A DNA stretch of 64,000 nt from Anaerolineae bacterium (GCA_027494055.1 JAOSJO010000027.1:159661-223660), one strand, 5' to 3'. Numbered from the stretch's first letter, positions 1 through 9,730 are shown. Program-made: numbers and translations. Notes: generated by a model from the letters alone, not told the origin.

Positions 1-1227
1 ACGCCGCCCATCAGTTCCTGGATGTTGGCGTCAACGCTCGGCAGCGTCCAGTCGAGCCAGTGGCCGACCGCATTGGCCTCGTTGACCGCGTTCCACACCG
101 CGAACTGGTCCGCGACGACCGTGCCCTCGGTCAACATCTCAGGGTCAACCTCCGCCGCCGGGAAGAAGCCCTGCTCGAAGAGCAGCTCCGCCGCGCGCGG
201 GCCGGTGATCAAGTCGATGTACTCAGCGGCCAGGTCGGCGTGTGCACTGTCGGCGCGGATGCCATAGGCAAGCGCCCACGCCGCCGGGCACGATGGCGGG
301 CACGCCTTCCTCGTCAGACGGGAAGGCGAAGAAGCCGACCGACTCCGCGTCCAGTTCCTCGACGATGCTGCCGGTCATCCAGTTGCCGGTGATCCACATC
401 GCGCCTTCCTGGTTGAGGAACGCGCCGAAGGTGGCGTTGTCGTAGTCCATGCCCTCAAAGCCGGGCGAGAAGAAACCGGCGTTCACCCACTCGACCAGCT
501 TCTCGGCGGCCATCAGGTTCGCCTCGGTGTCGAAGGCGCCGTCTTCGAGCCGGTACATGAGCGCATCCAGCTCCTCCAGCGTGATGTACACGCCTTGCAG
601 CACGCTGAACTCGTGGATGGGCGGCCATCCGTCGAGGCTGCCGAACACGATGGGCGTCACGCCGTTCTCAAGCAGGGTGTTCGCCAGCGCCTCGAACGCC
701 TCCAGCGTCTGGGGGATCTCCAGGCCGTATTCCTCGAAGATGCCCTTGTGGTAGTACACGCCCACCACCTCAGCGGTGTTGGAGACGCCGTACACATTGC
801 CGACGCCGAACTGCGCGCCGTCCTCGCTGAAGCTGTTGCGGCTGTGCAGGCCGAGCGCGTAGCGGCTCCACCAGTCGTACTGATCGGCGTAGTCATTGAG
901 CGGCAGCAGCAGCCCCGCCTGGACCAGCGCGCCCATGCCGCTGTAGCCCTGGTTAATCATGGTCACGTCCGGGCCGGTCTCCTCTGAGAGCGCCAGCGGC
1001 AGGATGTCGGTCAGGTCGTCCGTGGCGTAGACCTCACGCGCGATGGTGACGCCGGGGTGCGCCTCCATGAACTCCTCGTTGAGTTGCTGGATCATCGCCT
1101 GTTCGGCGTCGCGGGTCCAGTTGTCCCAGACCACCAGCGTCACCTCTTCCTGCGCGGCAGAGGGCGCGACCCCAAGCGCGGCGACCAGTAGCGCGACGAT
1201 GAAGAAAGCGGCTAATCTGCGGTTCAT
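1..1227 (-). CDS. Extracellular sugar-binding protein of an ABC transporter (family 1), 3' end outside window
   Basis: The gene begins at ATG 1227 behind a clear AAAGGAGA ribosome site and runs off the left edge. Residues 1-25 form a Sec signal peptide (hydrophobic FFIVALLVAAL, cut near SAAQ). The mature part starts VTLVVWDNW and has the usual layout of MalE-like family 1 solute-binding proteins, which capture a sugar outside the membrane and hand it to an ABC permease. A one-base frame break near 270 shifts the C-terminal part, which resumes as GIRADSAHADLAAEYIDLI and reads cleanly to position 1. About 408 residues are visible out of roughly 430 expected. Permease genes would be expected to the left of the window. 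The exact sugar cannot be read from the sequence. Confidence 0.9.
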
Positions 1228-1263
1228 ACCATTCTCCTTTCAACGAATTGTGAAGACGAAGTG

Positions 1264-1295
1264 GGGTGAGAGCGCCCATGCGGACACTCTCACCC
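1264..1295 (-). terminator. Stem-loop after the PIG-L gene
   Basis: Perfect 9-bp inverted repeat GGGTGAGAG / CTCTCACCC with a 14-base loop, just past the PIG-L stop codon and before the binding-protein gene. There is no strong T tract, so it may instead protect an mRNA end. Confidence 0.4.
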
Positions 1296-1315
1296 TAGTG
1301 TAACACAGTTCTCGC

Positions 1316-3596
1316 TTACGGTTCCAGCAACGTCGCATGGCCCCAGAGGCGCGGGGTGCCCTGAATCTGGGACCACGCGCTCCAGGCGGTGCGGGCCTCG
1401 TTGCAGTTCTCGCCGACTGCCGCGTCCGCCTTGTCGCAGTCGTAGAGCAGGACGTTGAAGCCGAAGTCGCTGCCGGGCGTCACCTCGCCAGGGACGGCGT
1501 TCCACGGGATGGCAACCTCAAGGATGTAGCCGTCGTCGGTGCGCGCGGAGGCGACCTGCATGTCGGGGGCGGTCACGGCGATGACGCCCTGGTTGGCGTC
1601 GGCGTCGCGCTCCGCCTGCACGTTCCCCTCAGTGTCGAACGGGAAGATGCCCGTCTTGAACGTGGTCAGCGTGTTCTCGCTCGCCCCGCCGCCGTGCGGG
1701 TCTACCGTGATCTCCACCGAGTCGCTGCGCCAGTGGCCCTTGATGTCGTTGGGCGCGATGTTGCTGACCAGGACATCGTCAACCACCTGGACCGCGACAT
1801 ACAGAAATTCGCCGTCATACGCCAGGCTGAAGCTGCCGGTCAGGTCGGCGGCGTCGGTCGTCGCACCCTCCCAGATCGCGGTGTGCGGAATCTCGAAGGT
1901 GTCGAGGCCGGCGTACTCGCTCAGGTCGCCGTCGATGGTGGGCGCTGCGGCCAGCGCAGTCACGCCCGCCGTCGGCACGATCTGGAGCGTGCCCGCGTCG
2001 GATAGCGCGTAGTCGCCGTAGGTGAGCGTCGTTGCGATGTCGAACGTCCCCTGCGCCGTGTCCGCCGGGACGGTCGCCATGAAGTCCACCGTCAGCGCCT
2101 CGCCCGCCGGCACGGTCACCTGCTGCTCGCCCGCGTCGAGGGTGACGGCGTCGGTTGAGAGCGAGAGCGTCACCGTGACCTCCTGGTCGGCGTCGGCGCG
2201 GTTGGTGAGAATCACCGGGATCGAGCGCGTCTCGCCCGCGCCGATGGCGACCGCCGTGGGCACCAGGCGAATCAGGTGCTCGACGTTGTTGCGCTGCGTC
2301 CATTCGCGGAAGATCTGCACCGCCTCAATCGGCTGTAGCTCAATCGAGACCGGCGGGGTGACCTGGAGCAGCGCGCGCTTGCTGGCGTACCGCGCATCGC
2401 CTTCGCCGTCCACCGCGTCGAAGCGCCCGACGATTGTCTGGAAGTCGGTCACGTCGGCGTCCGCCGGCACCCCCGACGGTGAACGTCGCGCTGACGGTCT
2501 CGCCGACGGGCGCGTCAACCGGGGCGCTTGCGTCGCTCACGGTCCAGCCGTCGGGTGCGCCCAGGCTGAGGCTGAGGTCCATCAGGTCGGTGTCGCCGAA
2601 ATTGCGGAAGACGACATCGACCGCGACTTCGCCGCCCTGGCTCACGTAGAACGCCGCCGGCAGCACCTCAAGCTCCACATTGGCCGGGGCCAGATCGACG
2701 CCGCTCGTGAGGCCGGCCAGCAGGTCGCTCTCGACCTCCGGGATAGGCAGCACGCTTGCGGCAAGCGTGAACGTCTCCGGGCTTAGCCGGCGCGCTGGCG
2801 GCGGCACGCTATAGCCGGCGTCGAAGCCCTGGCTGCGATAGCGGCGCAGCGCGATGGCCTCAAGCTCGGCGTAGGTGGCAAACTGGCTGGGGGAGTACTC
2901 GTTCGTGGGAATCTCCACGCTGGGCGCGAGGCCCGCCGCGCCGTAAGCCAGCGCGTAGTAGAGCTTCTTCGGCTGCCACGGGTCGATGAACTCCTCTTCA
3001 AGTTGCTCCGGGAAGGCGTTGGGATCGCCGGCCAGGAAGAACGCCTCAGTCGCCAGCTTGGCGATGTACTGGTGATGGCCGTGCCCGCTCGGCGACGGGT
3101 TCATGGTGACGACCACGTCGGGCTTGAGCACGCGGTAGAGGCGCACGATGTTACCGAGCGGCTCCTCGTAGCCCCAGAACAGCTCGGTGGCGGTGGCGCT
3201 GGTGGTGAAGGCCCAGTCCAGCTCGTTCAGGTAGTAGACCAGGTCGATGCCCAACATGCGCATCGCCATGCGCTCTTCAGCCTCGCGCACGATGCCGAGC
3301 GCTGGCCCCAGCTCGCGGCCAGTGGCGTTGCCGCCGCCCTCGCCCTTGGTGGCGGTGACCACGGCGGCCTTCGCGCCCCGGTCGAACACGTAGCGCGCCA
3401 TCGTCGCCGTCGCGGTCGAGTCGTCGTCAGGGTGCGCGCCTACGAATAGAATATCGACCTTGAGCAGATCGTCGGATGTGGCGTTGGTGAGCGTTGGTTC
3501 CTCCTGCGCCGTAACCGCCGTTGGCGCAACCAACAAAGCGAGCATCACTGCGGTCACGATAATGCCCACCCATTTGCGCTGTCTCGAAGTACGCAT
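1316..3596 (-). CDS. Secreted PIG-L (LmbE) family deacetylase with C-terminal CBM9-like domain
   Basis: About 759 residues, starting at ATG 3596 behind AGGAGGAA. A signal peptide (residues 1-30, ending TAVTAQ) predicts export. The PIG-L fold follows, with the metal-binding AHPDDD motif near residue 55 and the second histidine motif SGHGHHQYIAKL near residue 190. The family removes N-acetyl groups from GlcNAc-type substrates. After it come NEW3/Ig-like repeats and a C-terminal domain starting APTIDGDLSEY that resembles CBM9/DOMON sugar-binding domains. A single-base frame break near 2475 splits the gene between ATFTVG and VPADADVTDF; both sides fit one protein. The sugar-binding protein gene follows 88 bases downstream, so the pair may act on an extracellular amino-sugar. 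Substrate unknown. Confidence 0.85.
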
Positions 3597-4091
3597 TGCT
3601 GTGTTCCTCCTGTATCTTACTCGTGTCGTGTTTTGGTGAAGCTACGTACAGCATCACGACGCGCGATTGTTGTTCTCTGGCGCACCTCCTTGAAGGGTCA
3701 AAAAGGGTAAAGAAGACTCTAGTCAGGGACAACTCGCCACTACCCAACGCAAAGAGACTCAGGCTGTGACGGCGCAACTTCGCGTGCGTAGTGCGGTGCT
3801 GTTTTGGTAAGTCTTTTGTTGTTGGGTATGCGCTCACGCGCGGGGAGCGGATTCCCGGTTTGGTTGGAAACCAAACCCGACGCCTCAGATATTTCCTCCC
3901 CTTATTGTCCATTATAGGCAATCCCGGCGTGAACTCTACAAACCATAGGCCGATTCTCAGGTTTCTTACGGGATTCTGATGGGACAGACCAGGGTTTTTT
4001 GACACCGCGCCCTTCAGCGGACTACAATGGCTGATGCTTCGGCGGCACGCGCCGGCGCTGACACCGAGCGCGGTAATTGGACGGGAATGCC
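3597..4091. other. Intergenic region of about 0.5 kb, no gene supported
   Basis: This divergent gap lies between the PIG-L gene (leftward) and the FHA gene (rightward) and must hold promoters for both. It is less GC-rich than its surroundings. An open frame of 226 codons crosses it on the minus strand, but its composition is not protein-like and it overlaps the start of a good gene. I saw no convincing -35/-10 pair, RNA or repeat. Confidence 0.5.
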
Positions 4092-4580
4092 ATGACAGCG
4101 AAGCCACCCAGACCGGAAGACCAAACGGTGCGGAAAGAGCCGGACAAGCCCAAACCTGCCCAGACCTCGCTGCTCGCGGCCAGGAAGCACCCTCCGGCGG
4201 AGCCGCGCCCGCGCTCTGGGACCGGCTCGCTCCTCCCGCCGTGGCGGCTGCTCGTGCAGATCGGCCACGTCAACCCGACCACGGTCGGGCTGGAAGTGCG
4301 CGACCGGATCACCATCGGGCGCGCCGACCCCAGCCAGGAATTCGAGCCGACGCTCGACCTCACGCCCTACGGCGGGCGCGAGCAGGGGGTCTCGCGGCGG
4401 CACGCGCTGATCCGCCAGGAAGAACAACGCCTGTATCTTGAGGACCTGGGAAGCACAAACGGCACGCGCCTTAACGGCGGTGCGTTGCGGCCTGGGGAGG
4501 CCTACGAACTTCGCGACGGTGATCTGATTGAGTTGGGAGAAACCCGGCTGCTGATTCGCTTTATCCAGACGCCGACCTGA
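4092..4580 (+). CDS. FHA-domain protein
   Basis: About 162 residues. Residues 1-55 are a Pro/Lys/Arg-rich, probably disordered tail. Residues about 60-155 form a forkhead-associated domain with the hallmark sequence: ITIGRAD (strand with Gly-Arg), GVSRRHALI (phosphothreonine-contacting Ser and structural Arg-His), then LEDLGSTNGTRLNG (conserved Asn). FHA domains bind phosphothreonine peptides, so a partner Ser/Thr kinase is expected; one candidate lies at 25.7-27.7 kb. The ATG at 4092 has a GGACGGGA site 5 bases upstream; a TTG at 4077 in the same frame is the alternative start. Monocistronic, with the next gene convergent. Specific partner unknown. Confidence 0.85.
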   Translation: MTAKPPRPEDQTVRKEPDKPKPAQTSLLAARKHPPAEPRPRSGTGSLLPPWRLLVQIGHVNPTTVGLEVRDRITIGRADPSQEFEPTLDLTPYGGREQGVSRRHALIRQEEQRLYLEDLGSTNGTRLNGGALRPGEAYELRDGDLIELGETRLLIRFIQTPT

Positions 4581-4585
4581 CGCCC

Positions 4586-4912
4586 CTAGAGGTCTGACCC
4601 TTCCTCGTCGGCGCGCCTGGCGAACTCAACCAGGCGCGGCAGGATGCGCGCGAGCGCAATCGTGATCCAGCGCTCGCCTTCGAGCGTGCGGAACCCTGGC
4701 GCGAGGTTCACCTGGCGGCGGGCGATGCGTAGCCGGCGGATCTGCCGCCACCGCCGCCGGATCATGAGCTGCACGGCTTCGTAGACGACGGCGTCCATCT
4801 TGCGCAACATCGCGCCGTCGCCGAAGGCGCCGCTCGGCTGGCCGACCCACAGGCGGATGACGGCGCGGCGAACTTTGCAGCGGTGTCTGTTTTCCTCAAC
4901 ATGGCTACCCAC
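4586..4912 (-). CDS. Small basic hypothetical protein
   Basis: An open frame of 108 codons that starts with GTG at 4912; an ATG at residue 35 (MLRKMDAVVY) could be the real start, giving about 74 residues. The core is rich in Arg and amphipathic (AVQLMIRRRWRQIRRLRIARRQ is helical), followed by a more ordered end LARILPRLVEFARR. I do not recognise a family. It ends 6 bases from the convergent FHA gene stop. The regular hydrophobic spacing favours a real protein, but the evidence is composition only. Confidence 0.5.
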   Translation of the reverse strand: MGSHVEENRHRCKVRRAVIRLWVGQPSGAFGDGAMLRKMDAVVYEAVQLMIRRRWRQIRRLRIARRQVNLAPGFRTLEGERWITIALARILPRLVEFARRADEEGSDL

Positions 4913-5013
4913 TCACCCGCGCGTGTCTGAATAAGCGCTTACTCAAGTATATCGCAGTTTTGCCCGATTCCACACGTCGTTAGTACCGTTGCTTGGCTTT
5001 CTACAAAGACACC

Positions 5014-5733
5014 TCACGTGTTGGCCGGGGCCTTGCGCCGCTGACGCACGCGGTCTGCGATCTTGCCGGCGGCGATGCGCGCCAGCGACATCGGGCTGTA
5101 GTAGAACCCCGCCGGCCGCACCGCCCCGCTTTCGAGCGCGCGGCGCAGGTCGACGGCGCTTGCGCCAGGGAACAACGTGTACGCGCTGCCCACCGAACTG
5201 AGGAAGTGCGCGTCGCTGCTGCCCGTCTCTGGCAGGCGCTGCCCTGACCGGTTGACCAGCCGCGCAACCTGGTTGCTGAGCACCTCGGTGGGCGAGGCGT
5301 GCTGCGCCTCCACCGCGTCGAACGGCAGGCGGCGGATCTTCATGCCCGCGCCCCGCATCCCGTTCATGACCAGGCTCACCATGGTGAACGGGTGCGCCGC
5401 GATTGCCAGCCCGCCCTGTTGGTGGATGCGCGCGATGGACTCCGCAGCGGAGAGGCCCTGCGGGATGTCGTGCTTGAGGAAGAGGCCAACGATGTCGGCT
5501 TCTTCTGACATGACCTCCTGCCCGACGATGACTTCAAGGTGCGGGAACCGGTCGGCGTGCCGGTCGCGGTACGCCCTGGCGACCATCCCGCCCGCGACGG
5601 TGTTGTGGTCGGTCACGGCGATCACGCGGAGGTTGGTCCGCTCCGCCGCCCACCGGACGACCTCTTCCGGGGTCATGTTTCCATCGGAGTACGTGGTGTG
5701 GATGTGAAGGTCGGCCTTGCTGAAGTTGGACAT
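5014..5733 (-). CDS. PHP-domain metal-dependent phosphoesterase
   Basis: About 239 residues from ATG 5733 (GGAAAG upstream); a GTG at 5784 would add 17 poorly conserved residues. The protein opens with the PHP motif I ADLHIHTTYSDG (metal-binding His-X-His), then motif II VIAVTDHNT, motif III around GLAIAAHPF, and motif IV ETGSSDAHFLSSVG. These His/Asp clusters bind three metal ions in the polymerase-and-histidinol-phosphatase superfamily. Stand-alone PHP proteins of this length act on nucleotide, oligonucleotide or sugar phosphates; which one cannot be told here. Its neighbours give no pathway hint. Confidence 0.88.
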   Translation of the reverse strand: MSNFSKADLHIHTTYSDGNMTPEEVVRWAAERTNLRVIAVTDHNTVAGGMVARAYRDRHADRFPHLEVIVGQEVMSEEADIVGLFLKHDIPQGLSAAESIARIHQQGGLAIAAHPFTMVSLVMNGMRGAGMKIRRLPFDAVEAQHASPTEVLSNQVARLVNRSGQRLPETGSSDAHFLSSVGSAYTLFPGASAVDLRRALESGAVRPAGFYYSPMSLARIAAGKIADRVRQRRKAPANT

Positions 5734-5928
5734 GGTGTTACTTTCCGCCTCGATGCTTACGTTACGTTGTGATTCACCGGCCACTATAGCGTTCTATCGT
5801 TATAGAAAAGTCAACGGCTGGTGACCATATTCTGGCCTTTTCTTAGAAGCCGCCCTGAAGGCCCCCAGGTCAATACACGCCCCCGCGCCAATGTACTCAC
5901 CCTGCTTTGAGCATGACAAGGGGCTGGT

Positions 5929-5961
5929 ACCTTCCCGAAAGCTGAGAGCTTTCGGGAAGGT
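5929..5961. repeat. Perfect 15-bp hairpin, copy 1 of a dispersed element
   Basis: Arms ACCTTCCCGAAAGCT and its exact complement, separated by loop GAG. The same arms with loop CCA recur at 17032-17064. Both copies lie in gaps at gene 3' ends, so the element may end transcripts, stabilise mRNA, or be a mobile palindrome. Confidence 0.8.
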
Positions 5962-5985
5962 TCTCGTTGCCGGCGAAGTCAGGCG

Positions 5986-7659
5986 CTACTCATCCACCAC
6001 CGGCAGCAGCAGCGCCGAGGGGTGCGCCGGCCCGCGCAAGATCGTGTTCGTCGCGGCGCGGGCGGCGTCCAGCCACGCGCCGGCGCGCCACGTCTCCGCG
6101 AGGCCGGGGTTCGGCTCGAAGCGCGGCGCGTTGCTCGACGCGACGATGATGCGGATGCGGTGCCCGGCGTTGAACACGATGCTCGTCGCCCCCACGTCGA
6201 AGGTCAGCGCGTAGGGCGTCCCCGGCGTGAGGAACGACTCGCGCGTGTAGTCGCCGTCGCGGAAGCGGGCGCGCAGCCCACCGTCGGTGACGAGCATCGA
6301 GCGCCCGTCGGGATACACGTCGGTCAGGCGCACGATGATGTCCGTGTCCGGCGCGTCGGAGGCGAGCCAGATGCGCGCGCGCACCACGCCGGTCACTGCC
6401 ACCGGCGACGCGAGCGGCGGCGTGGTGTACACCAGCACGTCATCGCGGCCCTCGATGGGCGTCTGGTCGAAGGGGCCGCTCTCCGGCCCGATGTTCGCCC
6501 CACCGACCGTGGGTACCGGGTCGTTGGGGTCGTGGACGTAGCTGTCGCTGCCGTCCTCGGCGGGCATGTCCGCGCTGAGCGACCCGTCCGCCCCCAGGTA
6601 GAACGCGGTCTCGGTCGCCGGGACCGGCCAGGCGTCGGCCTCGCGCCATGCGTTGCCGGGCGCGCCTGCCTCGCCGAGTGCGCCCATCGTGTAGTAGCGG
6701 ACGGCCGGCCATGCCTCGACGCCGGTGTTCTCGCCATGGAAGCACCAGCGCAACCACGCCGGGATCAGGCTGGCCCGGTCGAGGCCGGCGTTGCCGACGA
6801 ACGTCACCTCGCCCTGTTCCGGGTTGATGCGGTCGTGCGTCCACGGCCCGACGATGAGGTACTGCGCGCCGGCTGCCCCTGCGCCGCCCTGCTCCTGGTA
6901 CCCGTTGAACGCCTCCAGCGTGCCGAGCAGGAAGGGGTCGTACCAGCCGCTCAGGTGCATCGCCGGCACGTGGATGCGCCCGTACTGCCCGGTGATCGAC
7001 GTGGCGGCCCAGTAGTCGTCCAGCAGCGGGTGCTGTTCCCACGTCTCAAGCATGGGGAGGTTCCCCTGCCGTTCGAGCCACTCCTCCACCAGTTGCAGCC
7101 GGTACAGGCCGCCAGGGAAGACCTTGTGGCGGTACAGGTCCGAGAAGGCAAAGTCCGACCACTGGCAGCGCAGCGCATCCGGCGCGTCTGGGGCCATGAG
7201 GTACTGCGCCGCGCCCATCGCCGACGCGCCGGTCGTCGCGATCACGCCGTTGCTCCACGGCTGCGCCGCGACCCAGCGCAACGTCGCCTGACCGTCGGCG
7301 GCGTCGGTGTGGAACGCAGGGTCTTCCCCCTCCGAGGCGTAGCGCCCGCGCATGTCCTGCACCACGAGCGCCGCGCCGAGGTCGTTGGCATAACGCAGGC
7401 CGCCGTAGCGGTCTTTGTTGTAGGGCGTGCGCGCGAGCAGCGTCGGGAACGGGCCGTCGCCGCCGGGGAGGTAGACGTCGGTCGCCAGGCGCACGCCATC
7501 ATCCATCGGGACCATCTCGGTCAGCGTGGGGCCTTCGGCCTGCGCCTCCGCTTCCGGGGCGGGCGCGCCCCGGAGGAGGAACAGGGCCGCCGCCACGGCA
7601 ACCGGCACGGCGGCCAGCGCCAGAACGATCAGTATCCGACTCGTGCGCACTCGCCTCAT
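5986..7659 (-). CDS. CocE/NonD family alpha/beta hydrolase (X-Pro dipeptidyl-peptidase S15-like), exported
   Basis: About 557 residues from ATG 7659, with GAGGG six bases upstream. Residues 1-30 form a positively charged, then hydrophobic signal or anchor (RILIVLALAAVPVAVAAALF). The S15/CocE fold is clear: oxyanion and strand motif DMRGRYASEGED, nucleophile elbow TTGASAMGAAQYL (Ser in GxSxxG), catalytic Asp in HLSGWYDPFLLG and catalytic His in GPWTHDRIN. The C-terminal third (GVVRARIWLASDAPDTD onward) is the jelly-roll domain of the family. Family members cleave esters, amides or X-Pro dipeptides. The reading frame is intact. The export signal suggests that it works on extracellular substrates. 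Confidence 0.9.
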   Translation of the reverse strand: MRRVRTSRILIVLALAAVPVAVAAALFLLRGAPAPEAEAQAEGPTLTEMVPMDDGVRLATDVYLPGGDGPFPTLLARTPYNKDRYGGLRYANDLGAALVVQDMRGRYASEGEDPAFHTDAADGQATLRWVAAQPWSNGVIATTGASAMGAAQYLMAPDAPDALRCQWSDFAFSDLYRHKVFPGGLYRLQLVEEWLERQGNLPMLETWEQHPLLDDYWAATSITGQYGRIHVPAMHLSGWYDPFLLGTLEAFNGYQEQGGAGAAGAQYLIVGPWTHDRINPEQGEVTFVGNAGLDRASLIPAWLRWCFHGENTGVEAWPAVRYYTMGALGEAGAPGNAWREADAWPVPATETAFYLGADGSLSADMPAEDGSDSYVHDPNDPVPTVGGANIGPESGPFDQTPIEGRDDVLVYTTPPLASPVAVTGVVRARIWLASDAPDTDIIVRLTDVYPDGRSMLVTDGGLRARFRDGDYTRESFLTPGTPYALTFDVGATSIVFNAGHRIRIIVASSNAPRFEPNPGLAETWRAGAWLDAARAATNTILRGPAHPSALLLPVVDE

Positions 7660-7761
7660 CGCCTTGCCCTCACGATCTCCCCGGTCCATCCTGTCCAAGT
7701 TTAGCGCAGACCCGGCCCGGCTGTCATGAAAGGTTAGTGAAAAACCGGTCGGCGCGCTGGC

Positions 7762-9526
7762 CTAATCGCGCCTGACGTCGTGCTCTTGCTGGCGCGCCGC
7801 GAGCATCGCCCGCACGCGCGCCGCCAGCCCGTCGAGCGGGAGGCGGCCCTTCTCGTCGGCGTCGCGCCACTTCCACTCAACCTCGCCCGCTTCCAGCGTG
7901 CGCTCGCTCAGCGTGATACGCAGCGGCGCGCCGATCAGGTCCGCGTCGGCGAACTTCACGCCGGCGCGCTCGGCCCGGTCGTCGAGCAGCACCTCCAGCT
8001 CCGCCGCACGCAGCGCGGCAGAGAGCGCGCCGCCCCGCGCGTGTACGGCGTCGTCCTTCCCCAGCGTGAGCAGGTAAACGTCGAACGGGGCGACTTCCAC
8101 CGGCCAGATGATGCCGTGCGCGTCGTGGTGCGTCTCGATGATGACCGCCATCAGCCGCTCCAGGCCGATGCCATACGACCCCATGACGATTGGGCGCGCG
8201 TTGCCGTCCTCGTCCAGGTAGGTCGCGCCGGTGGCCTCGCTGTAGCGCGCGCCGAGCTTGAAGCAGTGACCCAACTCGATGGCCGGCTGCACGCGCAGCG
8301 CGCCGCCGCAGCGCGCGCACGCTGCGCCGTCGGTGGCTTCGGCGAGGTCAACGATCTGCGTCACGGCGAAGTCGCGCGGGTAGTTGGCGTTCACGTAGTG
8401 GTAACCCTCGTCGTTTGCGCCGACGGTGAAGTTCGCACCCTGCGCAATCGAGGCGTCCGCCAGCACGAGCACGCCGCCGGCCTCGCCCAGGCGGCGCACC
8501 GCCACCCCGGCCGGCGAGGCGTACCCCGGCGCCGCCCCCGCCGCGCGGATGTCGGCGTCGTCCGCCGCCGCGAGTTCGCCGCCGCCGAGCGCGTTGAGCA
8601 GCTTGGTCTCGTTGACTTCCAGGTCGCCGCGTATCAGCACGAACACGAACTGCCGCGCCCCGTCGAAGGGCGTGTGCATGTAGAACACGGCCTTGAGCGT
8701 CTGCTTCGTCGGCACGCCCACGAACGCCGCCACCTCAGCGATGGTCTTGCAGCCCGGCGTGGCGACCTTCTCCAGCGGGGCGGGCGCGCCTTCAACGCCC
8801 GGCGGCGGCGCGAAAGCCGCGGCCTCGATGTTGGCCGCGTAGCCGCATCCTTCGCACTGCACGAAGCGGTCTTCGCCCTGCGCGTGGGGGATCACGAACT
8901 CGTGCGACGCCAGACCGCCCATCGCGCCGGTGTCGGCCTCCACCGGGATCGCCGCGAGGCCGGCGCGGCGGAAGATGTTCAGGTACGCCTGGTAGATGCG
9001 CCGGTAGGCGGCGTCCAGCGCCTCCGCGTCGACGTCGAGGCTGTAGGCGTCCTTCATGGTGAACTCCCGCAGCCGGATCAGGCCGCCGCGCGGGCGCGCC
9101 TCGTCGCGGTACTTGGTCTGGATGTGGTAGACCAGTTGCGGCAGTTGGCGGTAGGAGGCGATCTCGCGGGCGGCGAGGTGGGCGACAACCTCTTCGTGCG
9201 TCGGCGAGAGCACGAAATCGCGCCGGTCGCGGTTGACCAGCTTCTGCAGCACCGGGCCGAACGCGGCCCACCGCCCGGTCGCCTGCCACAGCTCGGCGGG
9301 GTGCACCACCGGCATCAGCATCTCCTGCGCGCCGATGGCTTCCATCTCCTCGCGCATGATGGCCTCCAGCCGGCGGAGCACGCGCCAGCCCAGCGGCATG
9401 AGCGTGTACACCCCCGGCGCTGATGGGACGCACCAGCCCCGCGCGGATGGCGAGCTGGTGGCTGACCATTTCGGCGTCCGCCGGCGCTTCGCGGAGCGTC
9501 CGGCCAAAAAGCTGAGTGATGCGCAT
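7762..9526 (-). CDS. proS: Prolyl-tRNA synthetase, bacterial type with editing insert
   Basis: About 588 residues, normal for the bacterial ProS form. The true start is ATG 9526 (MRITQLFGRTLREAPADAEM) behind GAGGAGGGG. A one-base frame break near 9415 separates this N-terminus from the rest, which resumes VYTLMPLGWRVLRRLEAIM. Class II motifs are visible: motif 1 around MPVVHPAELW, motif 2 in FVLSPTHEEV and FREFTM-like LREFTMKDAYS, motif 3 in MGSYGIGLERLMA. The YbaK-like editing insert lies between (CKTIAEVAAFVGVPTKQTLK). The C-terminal anticodon-binding domain follows VEVAPFDVYLL. It charges tRNA-Pro in the cytoplasm. The gene has its own promoter and a 5' leader with a Pro-rich peptide and a terminator. 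Confidence 0.95.
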
Positions 9527-9556
9527 GGCGTCCCCTCCTCTAACGATAGCGATGCG

Positions 9557-9589
9557 AAAAAAACAGCGTCCGGGAGGTTCCGGACGCTG
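9557..9589 (-). terminator. Intrinsic terminator in the proS 5' leader (attenuator)
   Basis: Perfect 10-bp stem CAGCGTCCGG / CCGGACGCTG, loop AACCTC, then seven T on the minus strand. It ends only 31 bases before the proS start codon and downstream of a promoter and a short Pro-rich reading frame, so it can act as a conditional terminator. The 5' arm can also pair with 9617-9629. Confidence 0.85.
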
Positions 9590-9621
9590 ACGCTCAAGCC
9601 GATTCCAGGCGACTGGCAGCG

Positions 9622-9693
9622 CTAGCCGGCGCTTCCTCCCCTGAGGAACGCTGGACTAGGGCTGGCAGGGAACGGGATATATCGCGTGTTCAT
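9622..9693 (-). CDS. Putative proS leader peptide, 23 residues with four prolines
   Basis: ATG at 9693 to TAG at 9622-9624. The core reads IPFPASPSPAF, with Pro at residues 7, 9, 12 and 14 (codons CCG, CCT, CCT, CCA). It starts 9 bases past a TATACT -10 box, so the transcript would begin almost at the ATG and no Shine-Dalgarno site is present. Its stop codon lies inside a segment (9617-9629) that can pair with the 5' arm of the leader terminator. This is the arrangement expected for ribosome-mediated attenuation that senses charged tRNA-Pro. Expression is inferred, not shown. Confidence 0.65.
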   Translation of the reverse strand: MNTRYIPFPASPSPAFLRGGSAG

Positions 9694-9702
9694 AGCGCGC
9701 CC

Positions 9703-9730
9703 AGTATAGCACGCTTCGCCGATTTCCCAA
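9703..9730 (-). promoter_or_regulatory. proS promoter
   Basis: TTGGGA at 9725-9730, 16-base spacer, and TATACT at 9703-9708 preceded by TGC (extended -10 like). The predicted start point is near 9695, at or just before the leader peptide ATG. Confidence 0.65.

Noticed and set aside
3427..4107. Open frame of 226 codons on the minus strand
   Set aside because: It overlaps the starts of two better genes and has no protein-like pattern or ribosome site.
6022..9423. Plus-strand open frames of 560 and 547 codons
   Set aside because: Shadows of the CocE hydrolase and proS on the minus strand.
9526..9700. T-box riboswitch before proS
   Set aside because: The T-box core motif (TGGNACCGCG) is not present in the leader; the Pro-rich frame plus terminator explains it better.
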